From: Clostridia bacterium
GTDB lineage: Bacteria > Bacillota > Clostridia > Christensenellales > Aristaeellaceae
Assembly: GCA_030536295.1 (NCBI GenBank)
Contig: JAUNQH010000010.1
Location: forward strand, 1 to 49,230
Length of the DNA: 49,230 bases
Reading direction: 5' to 3'
Positions 7,483 to 15,368 of the stretch are shown here, in pieces. The stretch's first letter is position 1. Each line of letters starts with the position of its first letter. Position numbers and translations under genes: made by a program. Under the pieces are notes generated by a model. It was not told where the DNA came from. It saw nothing but the letters and a program-made list of their open reading frames with translations, and made no database searches.

Positions 7483-8202
7483 ATGGAAAGAAAAACTGTT
7501 AACACACAGCCGATCACCGGCAACATGGTGGGCTCCAACGACACCATCACCAACCTCGTCACCCTCCTCGGCGGCACCCAGCCCATATCCGACACACAAT
7601 GGGAAGTCCGCAACTACGAACCCTGGTCCGGCCTGATCATCGGCCCGGACAGCAAGGCCTACTCCCTGCCGGAGATGCTCGGCACCATTGCCGCCAACGC
7701 CATGGCCGGCAACATGACGATGATCGACCTGAACATGACTGCCGAGCGCACGAAAAACTGCGATCTGTTTGATCAGGTGCTTGACGCGTGGGAGAGACAC
7801 GTTGTGCCGATCATCCGCACAAGAGGGCAGGACTGCAATTCCTATTACATGCCTTCCTGCGTCACCCTTTTCACCGTGGAAGGTGAACCGCGCAAGTTCA
7901 GCATCATGCTCCATTCACCGAACTACGATGTCGAGACGTGGGCGATCGAAGATGATACGAGCTTTGCCGGGATGGATGTGCACGAGGTCGTTGACCGCAA
8001 AAAGATCCGTGAAGGCACCGCGCCGGAAGCGGCGGCTTTTGCCCCCGTGTATTCGGAAACATCCGCCTACAGCATCGGAAACCTTGTGTGGCATGACGGG
8101 CTGTATAAGTGCAAAACGGCGATCACGAGCGGGGAAGCCTGGACGGCGGCCCACTGGCAGCAGACGACCATCGCGGATGAATTCACGCGCAAGACGACCT
8201 GA
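7483..8202 (+). CDS. Receptor-binding/tail fibre-like protein with C-terminal carbohydrate-binding module
   Basis: A 239-residue protein starting MERKTVNTQPITGNM behind a GGAGG site. The N-terminal 180 residues are not recognised. Residues about 188-232 (APVYSETSAYSIGNLVWHDG ending in AHWQQ) look like the small chitin/carbohydrate-binding module often attached to phage tail proteins: conserved Y-x-x-G-x-x-V-x-x-x-G-x-L-Y-x-C and a terminal W. It lies just after the baseplate genes and before lysis genes, the usual fibre slot. It is short for a fibre, and its codon use is C-rich at the start. Confidence 0.55.
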   Translation: MERKTVNTQPITGNMVGSNDTITNLVTLLGGTQPISDTQWEVRNYEPWSGLIIGPDSKAYSLPEMLGTIAANAMAGNMTMIDLNMTAERTKNCDLFDQVLDAWERHVVPIIRTRGQDCNSYYMPSCVTLFTVEGEPRKFSIMLHSPNYDVETWAIEDDTSFAGMDVHEVVDRKKIREGTAPEAAAFAPVYSETSAYSIGNLVWHDGLYKCKTAITSGEAWTAAHWQQTTIADEFTRKTT

Positions 8203-8254
8203 CGCGGATGACTGAAAGCATCCGGGGCAGGCAGTGGGAGGGAAAACAAACAAC

Positions 8255-8845
8255 ATGACAACAACGGAATTTCTGACGCTGATCGCCGAGACCGCGGCTC
8301 AGGTGAAAAGCTACCGTCTCGGCGGCAGCGCGGCGGACGGCACATCCGACTGCATCGGATTGATCATCGGCGCGCTGAAGCGCGGCGGTATCAGCTGGCC
8401 CGGCATCCACGGCACAAACTGGGCGTGGCGCAATGCCGTGAAGGACACAGCCGCGGTCTCATCCGCGGCGGATACGGTGCCCGGCGACCTGCTGTTCAAG
8501 GCGTATGACCCCGGCGACGCCGGCTACGCGCTGCCCTCGCGGTACAATTCCTCAAAGGACAGGAAGGACTACTACCACGTGGGCGTGGTGACGGCGGTGG
8601 ATCCGCTGCGGATCACGCACTGCACCTCCGGCGGCATCAAAACGGACACGAAGATCGGGCAGTGGAAATACCGCGCGAAGCTGAAGTATCTGAAGGACGA
8701 ACCGGCCGCGCCGGCAGCGGAAAGCAAAGAAAAAGACGCCGCCCTGACGCGGGCGGCGATCTCGGAAGCGCTGGAGAGCGCGCGGGCGATACGCGAAAAC
8801 GCGGAAAAGCTGGAGCAGACGCTCAGCACCGCGCTGAAGGAGTGA
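8255..8845 (+). CDS. NlpC/P60-type endolysin
   Basis: A 196-residue protein; I chose ATG 8255 (MTTTEFLTLIAETA) over GTG 8234. The segment GTSDCIGLIIGALKRGG has the catalytic Cys (about C33) at the start of a helix, and DYYHVGVVTAVDP gives the catalytic His (about H108), the order found in NlpC/P60 cell-wall peptidases. A helical, charged C-terminus (residues 145-196) follows instead of a recognised wall-binding domain. It should cleave peptidoglycan peptides at lysis. Two small holin-type genes follow at once. Confidence 0.75.
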   Translation: MTTTEFLTLIAETAAQVKSYRLGGSAADGTSDCIGLIIGALKRGGISWPGIHGTNWAWRNAVKDTAAVSSAADTVPGDLLFKAYDPGDAGYALPSRYNSSKDRKDYYHVGVVTAVDPLRITHCTSGGIKTDTKIGQWKYRAKLKYLKDEPAAPAAESKEKDAALTRAAISEALESARAIRENAEKLEQTLSTALKE

Positions 8846-8850
8846 CGAAA

Positions 8851-9066
8851 ATGAAGGAATCGATCATCGTGGCGATCCTGAGCCTGGCCGGTACGGCGAT
8901 CGGCTCCGTGACGGGCATCATCACGGCAAACCGGATGACGGTGTACCGCCTGGAGCAGCTGGAAAAGAAGGTCGCCGCGCACAACAACCTGGTGGAGCGG
9001 ATGTACCGCGTGGAAAACAAGGTGGAGGAACTGTGTGAAAGGAGAAAGGAACATGAAGGGCATTGA
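8851..9066 (+). CDS. Small membrane protein with coiled-coil tail, XhlA-like holin accessory
   Basis: A 71-residue protein starting MKESIIVAILSLAGTAIGSV. It has one N-terminal membrane helix (residues 4-26) and then a heptad-like charged helix (MTVYRLEQLEKKVAAHNNLV). XhlA-like proteins have the same two parts in the opposite order, and similar 'one-helix plus coiled coil' proteins occur in lysis cassettes beside endolysin and holin. Its 3' end overlaps the holin gene by 14 bases, implying translational coupling. Confidence 0.55.
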   Translation: MKESIIVAILSLAGTAIGSVTGIITANRMTVYRLEQLEKKVAAHNNLVERMYRVENKVEELCERRKEHEGH

Positions 9067-9268
9067 CCGTAAAGATGTGCTGATCCGCAGCATCAAAACA
9101 TTTCTGGAAGTGGTGCTGACCTATGTTGCCACGGCTATGGCCGGGGTGACCTACGGTGACGGTACCCTGAGCGCGGAGATCACCGTGGGCGCCCTGCTGA
9201 GCGCGGGCGCCGCGGGCATCGCCGCCGTGCTCAACGGCGTGATCCTGCCGCTTTTGCGCGCTGAGTGA
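9053..9268 (+). CDS. Phage holin
   Basis: A 71-residue protein starting MKGIDRKDVLIRSIKTFLEV behind GGAGAAAGGA. Two hydrophobic segments are visible (about residues 16-33 and 43-67), the second opening with TVGALLSAGAAGIAAVLNGV, as in small two-helix holins of the r1t type. Charged N-terminus and short C-terminal tail agree. It would form membrane lesions that release the endolysin. It is the last gene of the phage operon, ending five bases before a terminator. Confidence 0.65.
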   Translation: MKGIDRKDVLIRSIKTFLEVVLTYVATAMAGVTYGDGTLSAEITVGALLSAGAAGIAAVLNGVILPLLRAE

Positions 9269-9272
9269 CGGG

Positions 9273-9299
9273 GCGGCTCCGACAGGAGCCGCTTTTTTT
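9273..9299 (+). terminator. Rho-independent terminator of the phage tail/lysis operon
   Basis: Stem GCGGCTCC / GGAGCCGC with loop GACA, followed by seven T. It directly follows the holin stop. Confidence 0.9.
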
Positions 9300-9333
9300 A
9301 CACCTTTTACACCTTCTACACCGTCTACACCTA

Positions 9334-10524
9334 TCAACCCTTCCGATACTTCCCGATCCCGAGCACTTCCCACATATCCGGGCCGGCGCTCTTTTCTTTT
9401 GCCTTGTGCCTGAATAAGCCGCCGAGCGTATGCAACAGCTGCTTTTTCGAAAGCAGATTGATGAAGATCCTCCACCCCTGCCACAGCCAGGCAAACGGGC
9501 GCAGCCATTTATGTTTTTTTACTGCCGGCCATTGATTCAATCCGTTTTTCTGCAGGTGCTTCAGTATATTTCCGTTCACAATGGCGGAACGCACTTCAAA
9601 ATCACCGTAGTCGAGGGTCATGCCGAAGTTGCCGGCGGTGTCGATCTCCTCAAACAGCGCTGTGCAGACCGCGTCATCCGCTTCTTCCGCGAAGGCGCGA
9701 TGGGATAACCCGAAATATATCTCACACAGCCGGGTCAGGTGGATGGCCATCGCCCGCAGGGAAAGCCTGTCCGCCAGCGGTTCAAAATCGCTTTTCCAGC
9801 ATTCGTCTGTCAGCACCTTATCAACATAGCAGCACCAGTCGATGATCTGCCGGAAACCGATGCCGGTGATCAGGTGATGGCGTATATGCTCAAGGATCGT
9901 GATGCCGTTGTATGGTTCCGGAAACGCGTAAAACCTGTGATCTTCCATTTGGATCAGAACGGGTTCAACGGCGGACAAAGTCTTATCCAGTTCTTTATCG
10001 GTCTCATCCTTGCCCATGCTGAAATAACGGTGGATCTCAAAATTCACACGCTTTTTTTCATACGCGTGATGACGTTCATCCGGTCGATCATCATCTGAAA
10101 CATTGCTTTTTGGTATATAGATATATTTATTCTCAAGCAGGAGCTTTTCCGCTTTATCGAAATCTGCTTCAGTTGGAATCAGAATATCAATATCGCCGTA
10201 GGTCCGTTTGGCAGGATCCGGATAATAACGGCCGGCGGCAAGTCCCTTCACGATCACATGGGGAATGTTTTGCCCACCTAGTAGATCTGTTATTTCGTTC
10301 TGGGCGGCAAGAATACGGAGGTATTCGATCAGAAGGTACGCCCGTTCCTTATCCCAAGCCTGACGCAATGCTTCCGGCATATTGCTGATGTCGGCATTCT
10401 TGTATCCAAGGCTTGTGAGACAATGCTTCCGGAGGTCGGCAAACAAGGCACCCCAATCGTCAATAACAGGTGCTTCACCGCCCCACAGGGCACAGCGAAT
10501 AAACGGAAGAAAAGACGGTTGCAT
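9334..10524 (-). CDS. NTP_transf_5-type nucleotidyltransferase (RiPP-associated)
   Basis: A 396-residue protein. AGGAGG lies seven bases before the ATG at 10524 (MQPSFLPFIRCALWGG), while the ATG at 10530 is too close to it. The nucleotidyltransferase core reads IPHVIVKGLAAGRYYPDP then RTYGDIDILIPTEADFDKA, with the paired Asp of D-I-D, and EIHRYFS further on. This family (PF14907) often accompanies HPr-kinase-like and PqqD proteins in peptide clusters; in some lasso clusters such genes are linked to phosphate-type tailoring. Here it diverges from the kinase-like gene across a shared promoter region. Substrate unknown; transfer of a nucleotide or phosphate to the peptide is inference. Confidence 0.7.
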   Translation of the reverse strand: MQPSFLPFIRCALWGGEAPVIDDWGALFADLRKHCLTSLGYKNADISNMPEALRQAWDKERAYLLIEYLRILAAQNEITDLLGGQNIPHVIVKGLAAGRYYPDPAKRTYGDIDILIPTEADFDKAEKLLLENKYIYIPKSNVSDDDRPDERHHAYEKKRVNFEIHRYFSMGKDETDKELDKTLSAVEPVLIQMEDHRFYAFPEPYNGITILEHIRHHLITGIGFRQIIDWCCYVDKVLTDECWKSDFEPLADRLSLRAMAIHLTRLCEIYFGLSHRAFAEEADDAVCTALFEEIDTAGNFGMTLDYGDFEVRSAIVNGNILKHLQKNGLNQWPAVKKHKWLRPFAWLWQGWRIFINLLSKKQLLHTLGGLFRHKAKEKSAGPDMWEVLGIGKYRKG

Positions 10525-10630
10525 AGTCATGCCTCCTGACATCATTATGATATCATAAAAGTTACACGAAAACAATCGGCCAAAACGGCTGTAACCGTTG
10601 AAAATAAAGGGTTATTTATTGGTTACATTA

Positions 10631-10659
10631 TTGATTTTGGAAGTGATATGTGCTAAACT
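10631..10659 (+). promoter_or_regulatory. Promoter for the RiPP maturation operon
   Basis: TTGATT, 17 bases, TAAACT. The predicted start lies about 35 bases before the ATG at 10701, which has GGAGG at 10691-10695. The region 10525-10630 also holds separated GTTACA/TGTAAC half-sites that could serve a regulator of the divergent pair. Confidence 0.5.
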
Positions 10660-10700
10660 GCGAACTGTGAAGTTGCCCCTATATCCAAACGGAGGAATTC

Positions 10701-11447
10701 ATGGCCGGAAAGTTCGTAATCAGGCTTGCGGATGTCAACATCGAAGTTGTGCACAGATACCGACGGGTGAAGCAAATGTGCAGCAAATACATCGTTGATG
10801 ATGATCCTGAATTCACCGTCAGCGTTACCGATGATGAGATCCGTGCGGACCGGGAACGGAATCCACGACCGGAAAAACGGAAACCGAAACTGTTTACACG
10901 GCGGTATTACGAGGCGACAGCACTCTACCGCAAGATCTGCCTGAAGCTGATGGATTATGACGCGTTTCTCCTGCATGCCGCGGTGGTTGCGGTGGATGGT
11001 GAAGGCTACGCGTTTCTGGCAAAGAGCGGTACGGGTAAGTCGACCCACGCGCGGTTCTGGCTGAAGTACTTCGGCAGCCGGGCTTTCATGGTGAATGGGG
11101 ACAAGCCGATCCTGCGCATCTACGGCGATAAGGTCATTGCTTATGGTACACCATGGTGCGGAAAGGAAAATCTCAATGCCAACACCGGTGTGCCGCTGAA
11201 AGCAATCTTCTTTCTGGAACGCGGGCAAGGGACAACAGTCACGAAGATGCCCGGCGAGAAGATACCGGAACGGATCGCAAGCCAACTGCTGATCACAAAG
11301 AACGGAAAGCAGCGTGCGAGAGTGTTTGAACTTGCTGACCGGGTAATGGCATTGGTATCAATGTACAGGCTGAGCTGTGACATGGATCCGGATACCGCGA
11401 GGATCGCGTGGGAGAGCATGCAGGAAGTGATGAGGAATGAAGATTAA
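10701..11447 (+). CDS. HPr-kinase-like P-loop protein (RiPP cluster)
   Basis: A 248-residue protein. The Walker A region AFLAKSGTGKSTHARFW starts near residue 105 (A107-T115), preceded by FLLHAAVVAVDGEGYAF, the arrangement of the HPr serine kinase C-terminal fold. The first Gly of the usual motif is Ala here. Downstream the MVNGDKPILRIYGDKVIAYG segment is also typical for the peptide-cluster branch, whose characterised members phosphorylate a lasso peptide C-terminal Ser. Both candidate precursors in this locus have Ser/Thr in their C-terminal parts. The 3' end overlaps the PqqD gene by 11 bases. Confidence 0.7.
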   Translation: MAGKFVIRLADVNIEVVHRYRRVKQMCSKYIVDDDPEFTVSVTDDEIRADRERNPRPEKRKPKLFTRRYYEATALYRKICLKLMDYDAFLLHAAVVAVDGEGYAFLAKSGTGKSTHARFWLKYFGSRAFMVNGDKPILRIYGDKVIAYGTPWCGKENLNANTGVPLKAIFFLERGQGTTVTKMPGEKIPERIASQLLITKNGKQRARVFELADRVMALVSMYRLSCDMDPDTARIAWESMQEVMRNED

Positions 11448-11706
11448 AGAAGGGTATCTGCTTCGTAAAGCCGCGCAGGAGAACATTGTTCTTTACATTG
11501 GCGATGAAGATACCGAACTGAACGGTATGATCCGTCTGAATGATGCCGGTGCGGTCCTGTGGAAACTGATGGCCGAAGGAAAGACCAGACCGGAGATCGT
11601 GACCTCGATGCTGGACATGTACAGCGGGTTGGATGAGGAGACCGCGAAGCGGGATCTTGATGAGTTTATCGAAACGGTAAAAGTCGCGCTGGCGGATGAC
11701 CAATGA
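11437..11706 (+). CDS. PqqD-like RiPP recognition element protein
   Basis: An 89-residue protein starting MKIKEGYLLRKAAQENIVLY. The features of discrete PqqD/RRE proteins are all present: N-terminal strands, GMIRLNDAGAVLWKLMAEGK (conserved 'LNxxGxxLWxLLxxG'), then a winged helix ending in DLDEFIETVK. RRE proteins bind the precursor leader and deliver it to modifying enzymes. The gene overlaps both neighbours by 11 and 4 bases, so it is translated with the kinase-like and peptidase genes. Confidence 0.85.
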   Translation: MKIKEGYLLRKAAQENIVLYIGDEDTELNGMIRLNDAGAVLWKLMAEGKTRPEIVTSMLDMYSGLDEETAKRDLDEFIETVKVALADDQ

Positions 11707-12143
11707 AGAATGAACGGCTAAGCATCGAAGAAGCATTGGATAAGAACAAGCGATGCTATTTCCAGCCAAAGGGTGCCAGCATGAAGCCGTTGCTGACACA
11801 GGGCGAAAGCACGGTAGTGATCGAGAAGCTGACGCGGGCGGCTGCAAAAGGTGATGTGATCCTGTTCCGCAGCGGTGACCTGAACATCCTGCACAGAGTC
11901 ATCGGTTTCAGAGACGCGGTCATCATTACCCGGGGAGACAATAATTTCTTCAATGAGTATGTTCCGGAAACGGATGTACTTGGATTCATGACGGGATTTT
12001 TCAGGACAAGGGATTCTGAATTCGTGTCCTGTGAAGATAGATGGTATCGAAGATATTGCAGAATATTGTGGATATATCGGGGATACCGGAAAATGAGAAT
12101 TATACTCAGTAAAGTGAAGCATAAAGTTATCGGGGAGCGCTAA
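11703..12143 (+). CDS. S24/S26-type serine peptidase (signal-peptidase-like)
   Basis: A 146-residue protein starting MKNERLSIEEALDKNK. FQPKGASMKPLLTQGESTVV holds the nucleophile Ser (S26) in the 'G-x-S-M-x-P' box. GDVILFRSGDLNILHRVIGF holds a candidate His (H64), followed by IITRGDNN, as in the Ser-His form of S26 signal peptidases. No clear membrane helix is seen, unlike a true signal peptidase; the C-terminus is rich in Tyr and Arg. In this setting it is a candidate leader peptidase for the Cys peptides, especially since the cluster exporter has no peptidase domain. It ends 16 bases before the precursor gene. Confidence 0.65.
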   Translation: MKNERLSIEEALDKNKRCYFQPKGASMKPLLTQGESTVVIEKLTRAAAKGDVILFRSGDLNILHRVIGFRDAVIITRGDNNFFNEYVPETDVLGFMTGFFRTRDSEFVSCEDRWYRRYCRILWIYRGYRKMRIILSKVKHKVIGER

Positions 12144-12159
12144 GGAGGAATGGACAGTT

Positions 12160-12351
12160 ATGGAAAATATGAACAGCAAAATGGAGTATGTTAAGGCTGA
12201 TGCAAGAGTGATCTGCTTCATTAAAGAAGATATTGTCGCGGAGTCTTGTATTGCTACTAATTATGAGGAGTGCTCGGGTACATATTCGCAAGGCTGTGAT
12301 AGTACAGCCTCAACGCAGTGTAATCGTTGCATGGATTCTTCGAAAAAATAA
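12160..12351 (+). CDS. Cysteine-rich RiPP precursor peptide A
   Basis: A 63-residue peptide from ATG 12160, 11 bases after GGAGG. Residues 10-25 (YVKADARVICFIKEDI) form a leader motif that recurs in peptide B. The core holds Cys at 30, 38, 46, 54 and 57, the first four exactly eight residues apart; another Cys is at 19. Ser, Thr, Asn and Gly fill the spaces, and the end is SSKK. The leader with an 'F-x-x-x-D-I' block and the regular Cys pattern recall precursors of ranthipeptide/sactipeptide-type radical SAM enzymes. It sits directly before a radical SAM gene, and an intergenic hairpin probably keeps its mRNA more abundant. Confidence 0.75.
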   Translation: MENMNSKMEYVKADARVICFIKEDIVAESCIATNYEECSGTYSQGCDSTASTQCNRCMDSSKK

Positions 12352-12376
12352 GTATTTACGCAGAAGTTTTTTCTAC

Positions 12377-12399
12377 GCCCAATCAATAAAAGATTGGGC
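12377..12399 (+). terminator. Partial terminator/attenuator between precursor A and maturase
   Basis: Stem GCCCAATC / GATTGGGC with loop AATAAAA, followed by TTCTTAATTATT. It lies between the precursor stop and the maturase start, a common device giving much precursor and little enzyme. Confidence 0.7.
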
Positions 12400-12426
12400 T
12401 TCTTAATTATTGAAAGGACATTGGCC

Positions 12427-13854
12427 ATGTTTTGCATATTGCATCCGGACTATGCGCTCAGATCATGGGTTGATTTACCTTTTGCTGCTGTTGGTATGGG
12501 TAAGATAAATCAGGTGTTTATTCTCACATCAAAGGAATTCTCTGTTTTGATACAGGCAGACGGAATGCATGATATTGAGGAATCGGTAACTACAGATACC
12601 CTATTAGCTCGTGGCATGCTTCTGCGATGTGAGAAGGGTGAACGATCATTACTGCCGGCACAGGATTATATGCTTTGCGATAATTATTTTATGGAGATTG
12701 CATTGATTGAAATCACCTTTCGTTGCAATATGAAATGTAGACATTGTTTTATATACTCGGATAATACATCAAATCAGCAGGAAATGTCAGTTCGCGATTT
12801 TGATAAATTACTGGACAGTATTTATCAATGTGGTATTAAGAAAATCGCGCTGACCGGCGGCGAACCGCTGCTGCATAGGGAATTTCCGCGCATTCTCGAT
12901 CTGATAAGTGAACATCATATGAGTCTTGCTGAGATATTTACAAATGGTATTTTGCTGAATGACACTTTGCTGGACAGGATTATTGATCATGGCTATTCCC
13001 CGGAATGCCATATTTCTTTTGATGGGCTTGGATATCATGACTCTTTACGAGGAGTTCCGGGATCAGAAAAGAAGACTTTGGCTGCTATAAAGAAATGCAT
13101 AGATAAACAGCTCATTGTTAGCGTTAATGTCAATATCAATGAAGATAACAAAAATGTCATTTTGGAGACGTTGGAACTTCTTGATGAAATGGGTGTTTCC
13201 GATGCAATGCTAATACGAACATCGGAATCCCCTCGATGGGTAGCGAATCAAGGGAAAAGTATGGTCATTGAGGACTATTATGATTTTCTGATAGATCTAC
13301 TTAAAGAGTATACATCAAAGCCGCGATATATGCATATTCGTATTGCCCAGTTATTGCGCATGAATGTTCGGGAAAAGACATTCGCTCTTGCTACCATATC
13401 TGGCTGTGTCGGTTCATGTGTTAATGCTCCCGTTTGTAATGATGCAAGACATATGTTGACGATTGGTGTAACTGGGAATCTGTATCCTTGCCCGGAGATT
13501 TCCGGTGTCATGGATATGATGGAAATCAAATACGAGAATATATTGGAACAACCTCTCCAGCAAGTTTTGCATGAAGGACAGTATGCCGATTGGATGTCAA
13601 AAAAATCACAGGAACGGATCCAACACAGTAACAAGTGCCGCATATGCAAATATCGCGAGATCTGTTTAGGCGGGTGTCCGGCAATATCGTGTGTCACACC
13701 GGACCACTATGGTGATTTTTGGGGTTATAATCCATGGCAGTGCGCGTTTTTTGAAGGAAATTATACAGCAAAATTTATTAATGCGTTATCCGGGTATAAA
13801 TGTACAAATCCGGGAATCGATGCTATTATAAAATTGTCGGAATCACAGATGTAG
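12427..13854 (+). CDS. Radical SAM/SPASM peptide maturase 1
   Basis: A 475-residue protein; GAAAGGA precedes ATG 12427, while the earlier start at 12394 lies inside the hairpin. Residues 1-90 resemble a leader-binding winged domain. The radical SAM cluster motif CNMKCRHC (C100, C104, C107) is followed by KIALTGGEPLLHREFPRI and ISFDGLGYHDSLRG. The C-terminal SPASM part has several Cys: CVGSCVNAPVC, YPCPEISG and CRICKYREICLGGCPAISC, sufficient for auxiliary iron-sulfur clusters. It should install thioether or carbon links in peptide A. The gene is clearly AT-richer than the phage and sugar genes. Confidence 0.85.
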   Translation: MFCILHPDYALRSWVDLPFAAVGMGKINQVFILTSKEFSVLIQADGMHDIEESVTTDTLLARGMLLRCEKGERSLLPAQDYMLCDNYFMEIALIEITFRCNMKCRHCFIYSDNTSNQQEMSVRDFDKLLDSIYQCGIKKIALTGGEPLLHREFPRILDLISEHHMSLAEIFTNGILLNDTLLDRIIDHGYSPECHISFDGLGYHDSLRGVPGSEKKTLAAIKKCIDKQLIVSVNVNINEDNKNVILETLELLDEMGVSDAMLIRTSESPRWVANQGKSMVIEDYYDFLIDLLKEYTSKPRYMHIRIAQLLRMNVREKTFALATISGCVGSCVNAPVCNDARHMLTIGVTGNLYPCPEISGVMDMMEIKYENILEQPLQQVLHEGQYADWMSKKSQERIQHSNKCRICKYREICLGGCPAISCVTPDHYGDFWGYNPWQCAFFEGNYTAKFINALSGYKCTNPGIDAIIKLSESQM

Positions 13855-13918
13855 TCAGTATATTATGCAAACTGTTGTATTTATGTTATAGTATAAAAAA
13901 CAAAGTGGATGGTTAAGT

Positions 13919-15322
13919 ATGTATTATTGCTTAGATGATCGTTATGCACTGCGTAGTTGGAATAACCGGTCATGCTGCCTGCTGGATAGAAAAACAGGAA
14001 TTATAACTGATCTGGAATTCAAGGATTATCAGGCTTTAAGCTTTCTGGACGGAATAACCGAGGAGAATGCTGTTCCTTCGGCATTAAGAAGCATTATCCG
14101 GCAATATACGGATGATGGTTATGTGAAAAAGTCTCCCGAGCCTGTTGAACCAGTGAATGATTGGTTTCAGATCTTTGAGAACAGATGTATGCCTTCTTTA
14201 TATTGGTCTATTACTGGGAAATGCAATTATCATTGTCGTCACTGTTATCTTGATGCACCAGATGGATGCTTTGGCGAATGTACAACTACAGAGGCACTGA
14301 ATCTGGTTGATCAAATTGCGGATTGCGGAATTCCGGTCGTCAGTATCAGTGGCGGTGAACCTTTGGTACGTGATGATTTTTGGACCATCATTGATGCATT
14401 GATCGAAAAACAGATCATTATCAGTCAGATCTATACAAACGGACAGCTTGTTGATGAGAAATTTCTGAGTCGGCTTGAACAAAGAAAGATCAGACCGGTT
14501 CTTTGTTTCAGTTTTGACGGATTGGATTGGCATGACTGGATGCGTGGCTTTGCCGGTGCGGAAGAAGCTGTAATCAATGCAATGAAGCTATGCCGTAAAC
14601 ATGGGTTCCCGTTTTTGATTGATATGTGTGTTCATAAGGGAAATGCAGCAGACCTGAAACGTAACATTGACTATATTTCCCAGATGGGTGCAATATGTTT
14701 AAAAATTGCATGTGTGGATACAACGGAACTATGGAAAAAGAACGCCGAAGGGAATGAAATGAATGTCAAAGAATTATTACCTTACGTTCTGGAATATATT
14801 CCGGATTATTATAAAAATCATATCCCCATGAAGGTCACACTATGTCCATACATTACTTTGTATCCTGAGGACATGTCTGTTCCGTACACTTTGAATGCGG
14901 TAAAAAATCATCCCACTCAGCAAAGTAACGAAATAGTGTTATGTGGTGCTGCTCGATATGAGTGCTATGTTTCTCCGGACATGCGTGTGATCCCCTGCAT
15001 GCCGATGGCTTCCATCCCTTACCGTGATATTTTCCCTTCTCTGCGTGAAGCGCCCTTGAAAGAATGCCTGCATGACAGTTCCTACTTTGATGCTATTGAT
15101 GCCAAAGTGAGTGATCTGCTTAGTAAAAATGAAAAATGTGCGGCATGTAAAAATAATATTGTCTGCGGCGGCGGGTGCAGGGCAAAAGCGCTGCTTGGCA
15201 AGGACCAGAGCATCTGGGGTTGTGATTATGATGCCTGTTATATTTTTGAAAACGGGCTGGATGAACAGCTCAAGAGCGTCGCGGACGCAGCCGTGGCAAG
15301 ATACAGGTCTCCAAAGGCATAA
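13919..15322 (+). CDS. Radical SAM/SPASM peptide maturase 2
   Basis: A 467-residue protein starting MYYCLDDRYALRSWNNRSC, 64 bases after maturase 1. The SAM cluster motif is CNYHCRHC (C102, C106, C109), with VVSISGGEPLVRDDFWTI and FSFDGLDWHDWMRGFAG following. The SPASM region includes CAACKNNIVCGGGCRAKALLG. It is closer to maturase 3 than to maturase 1: both share the 'HDWMRG' run and the same N-terminal plan. It may act with maturase 1 on peptide A, or on peptide B. The short AT-rich gap before it may hold its own weak promoter. Confidence 0.85.
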   Translation: MYYCLDDRYALRSWNNRSCCLLDRKTGIITDLEFKDYQALSFLDGITEENAVPSALRSIIRQYTDDGYVKKSPEPVEPVNDWFQIFENRCMPSLYWSITGKCNYHCRHCYLDAPDGCFGECTTTEALNLVDQIADCGIPVVSISGGEPLVRDDFWTIIDALIEKQIIISQIYTNGQLVDEKFLSRLEQRKIRPVLCFSFDGLDWHDWMRGFAGAEEAVINAMKLCRKHGFPFLIDMCVHKGNAADLKRNIDYISQMGAICLKIACVDTTELWKKNAEGNEMNVKELLPYVLEYIPDYYKNHIPMKVTLCPYITLYPEDMSVPYTLNAVKNHPTQQSNEIVLCGAARYECYVSPDMRVIPCMPMASIPYRDIFPSLREAPLKECLHDSSYFDAIDAKVSDLLSKNEKCAACKNNIVCGGGCRAKALLGKDQSIWGCDYDACYIFENGLDEQLKSVADAAVARYRSPKA

Positions 15323-15331
15323 GAAAGCAAA

Positions 15332-15368
15332 CAGGATGACGCGGTTGGCATCATCCTGCTTTTATTTT
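15332..15368. terminator. Terminator between converging maturase genes 2 and 3
   Basis: Stem CAGGATGA / TCATCCTG with an 11-base loop, then CTTTTATTTT on the + strand. It separates the two opposing operons and can act in both directions; maturase 3 ends at 15367. Confidence 0.75.

Noticed and set aside
1..9268. Calling the phage region a tailocin or extracellular injection system
   Set aside because: Only the tail half is visible; capsid genes could lie left of the window, and the neck-type proteins argue for a once head-bearing phage.
9299..9333. TACACC short tandem repeat as a functional site
   Set aside because: Four imperfect nine-base units between terminator and gene end; too short and without context to support a role.
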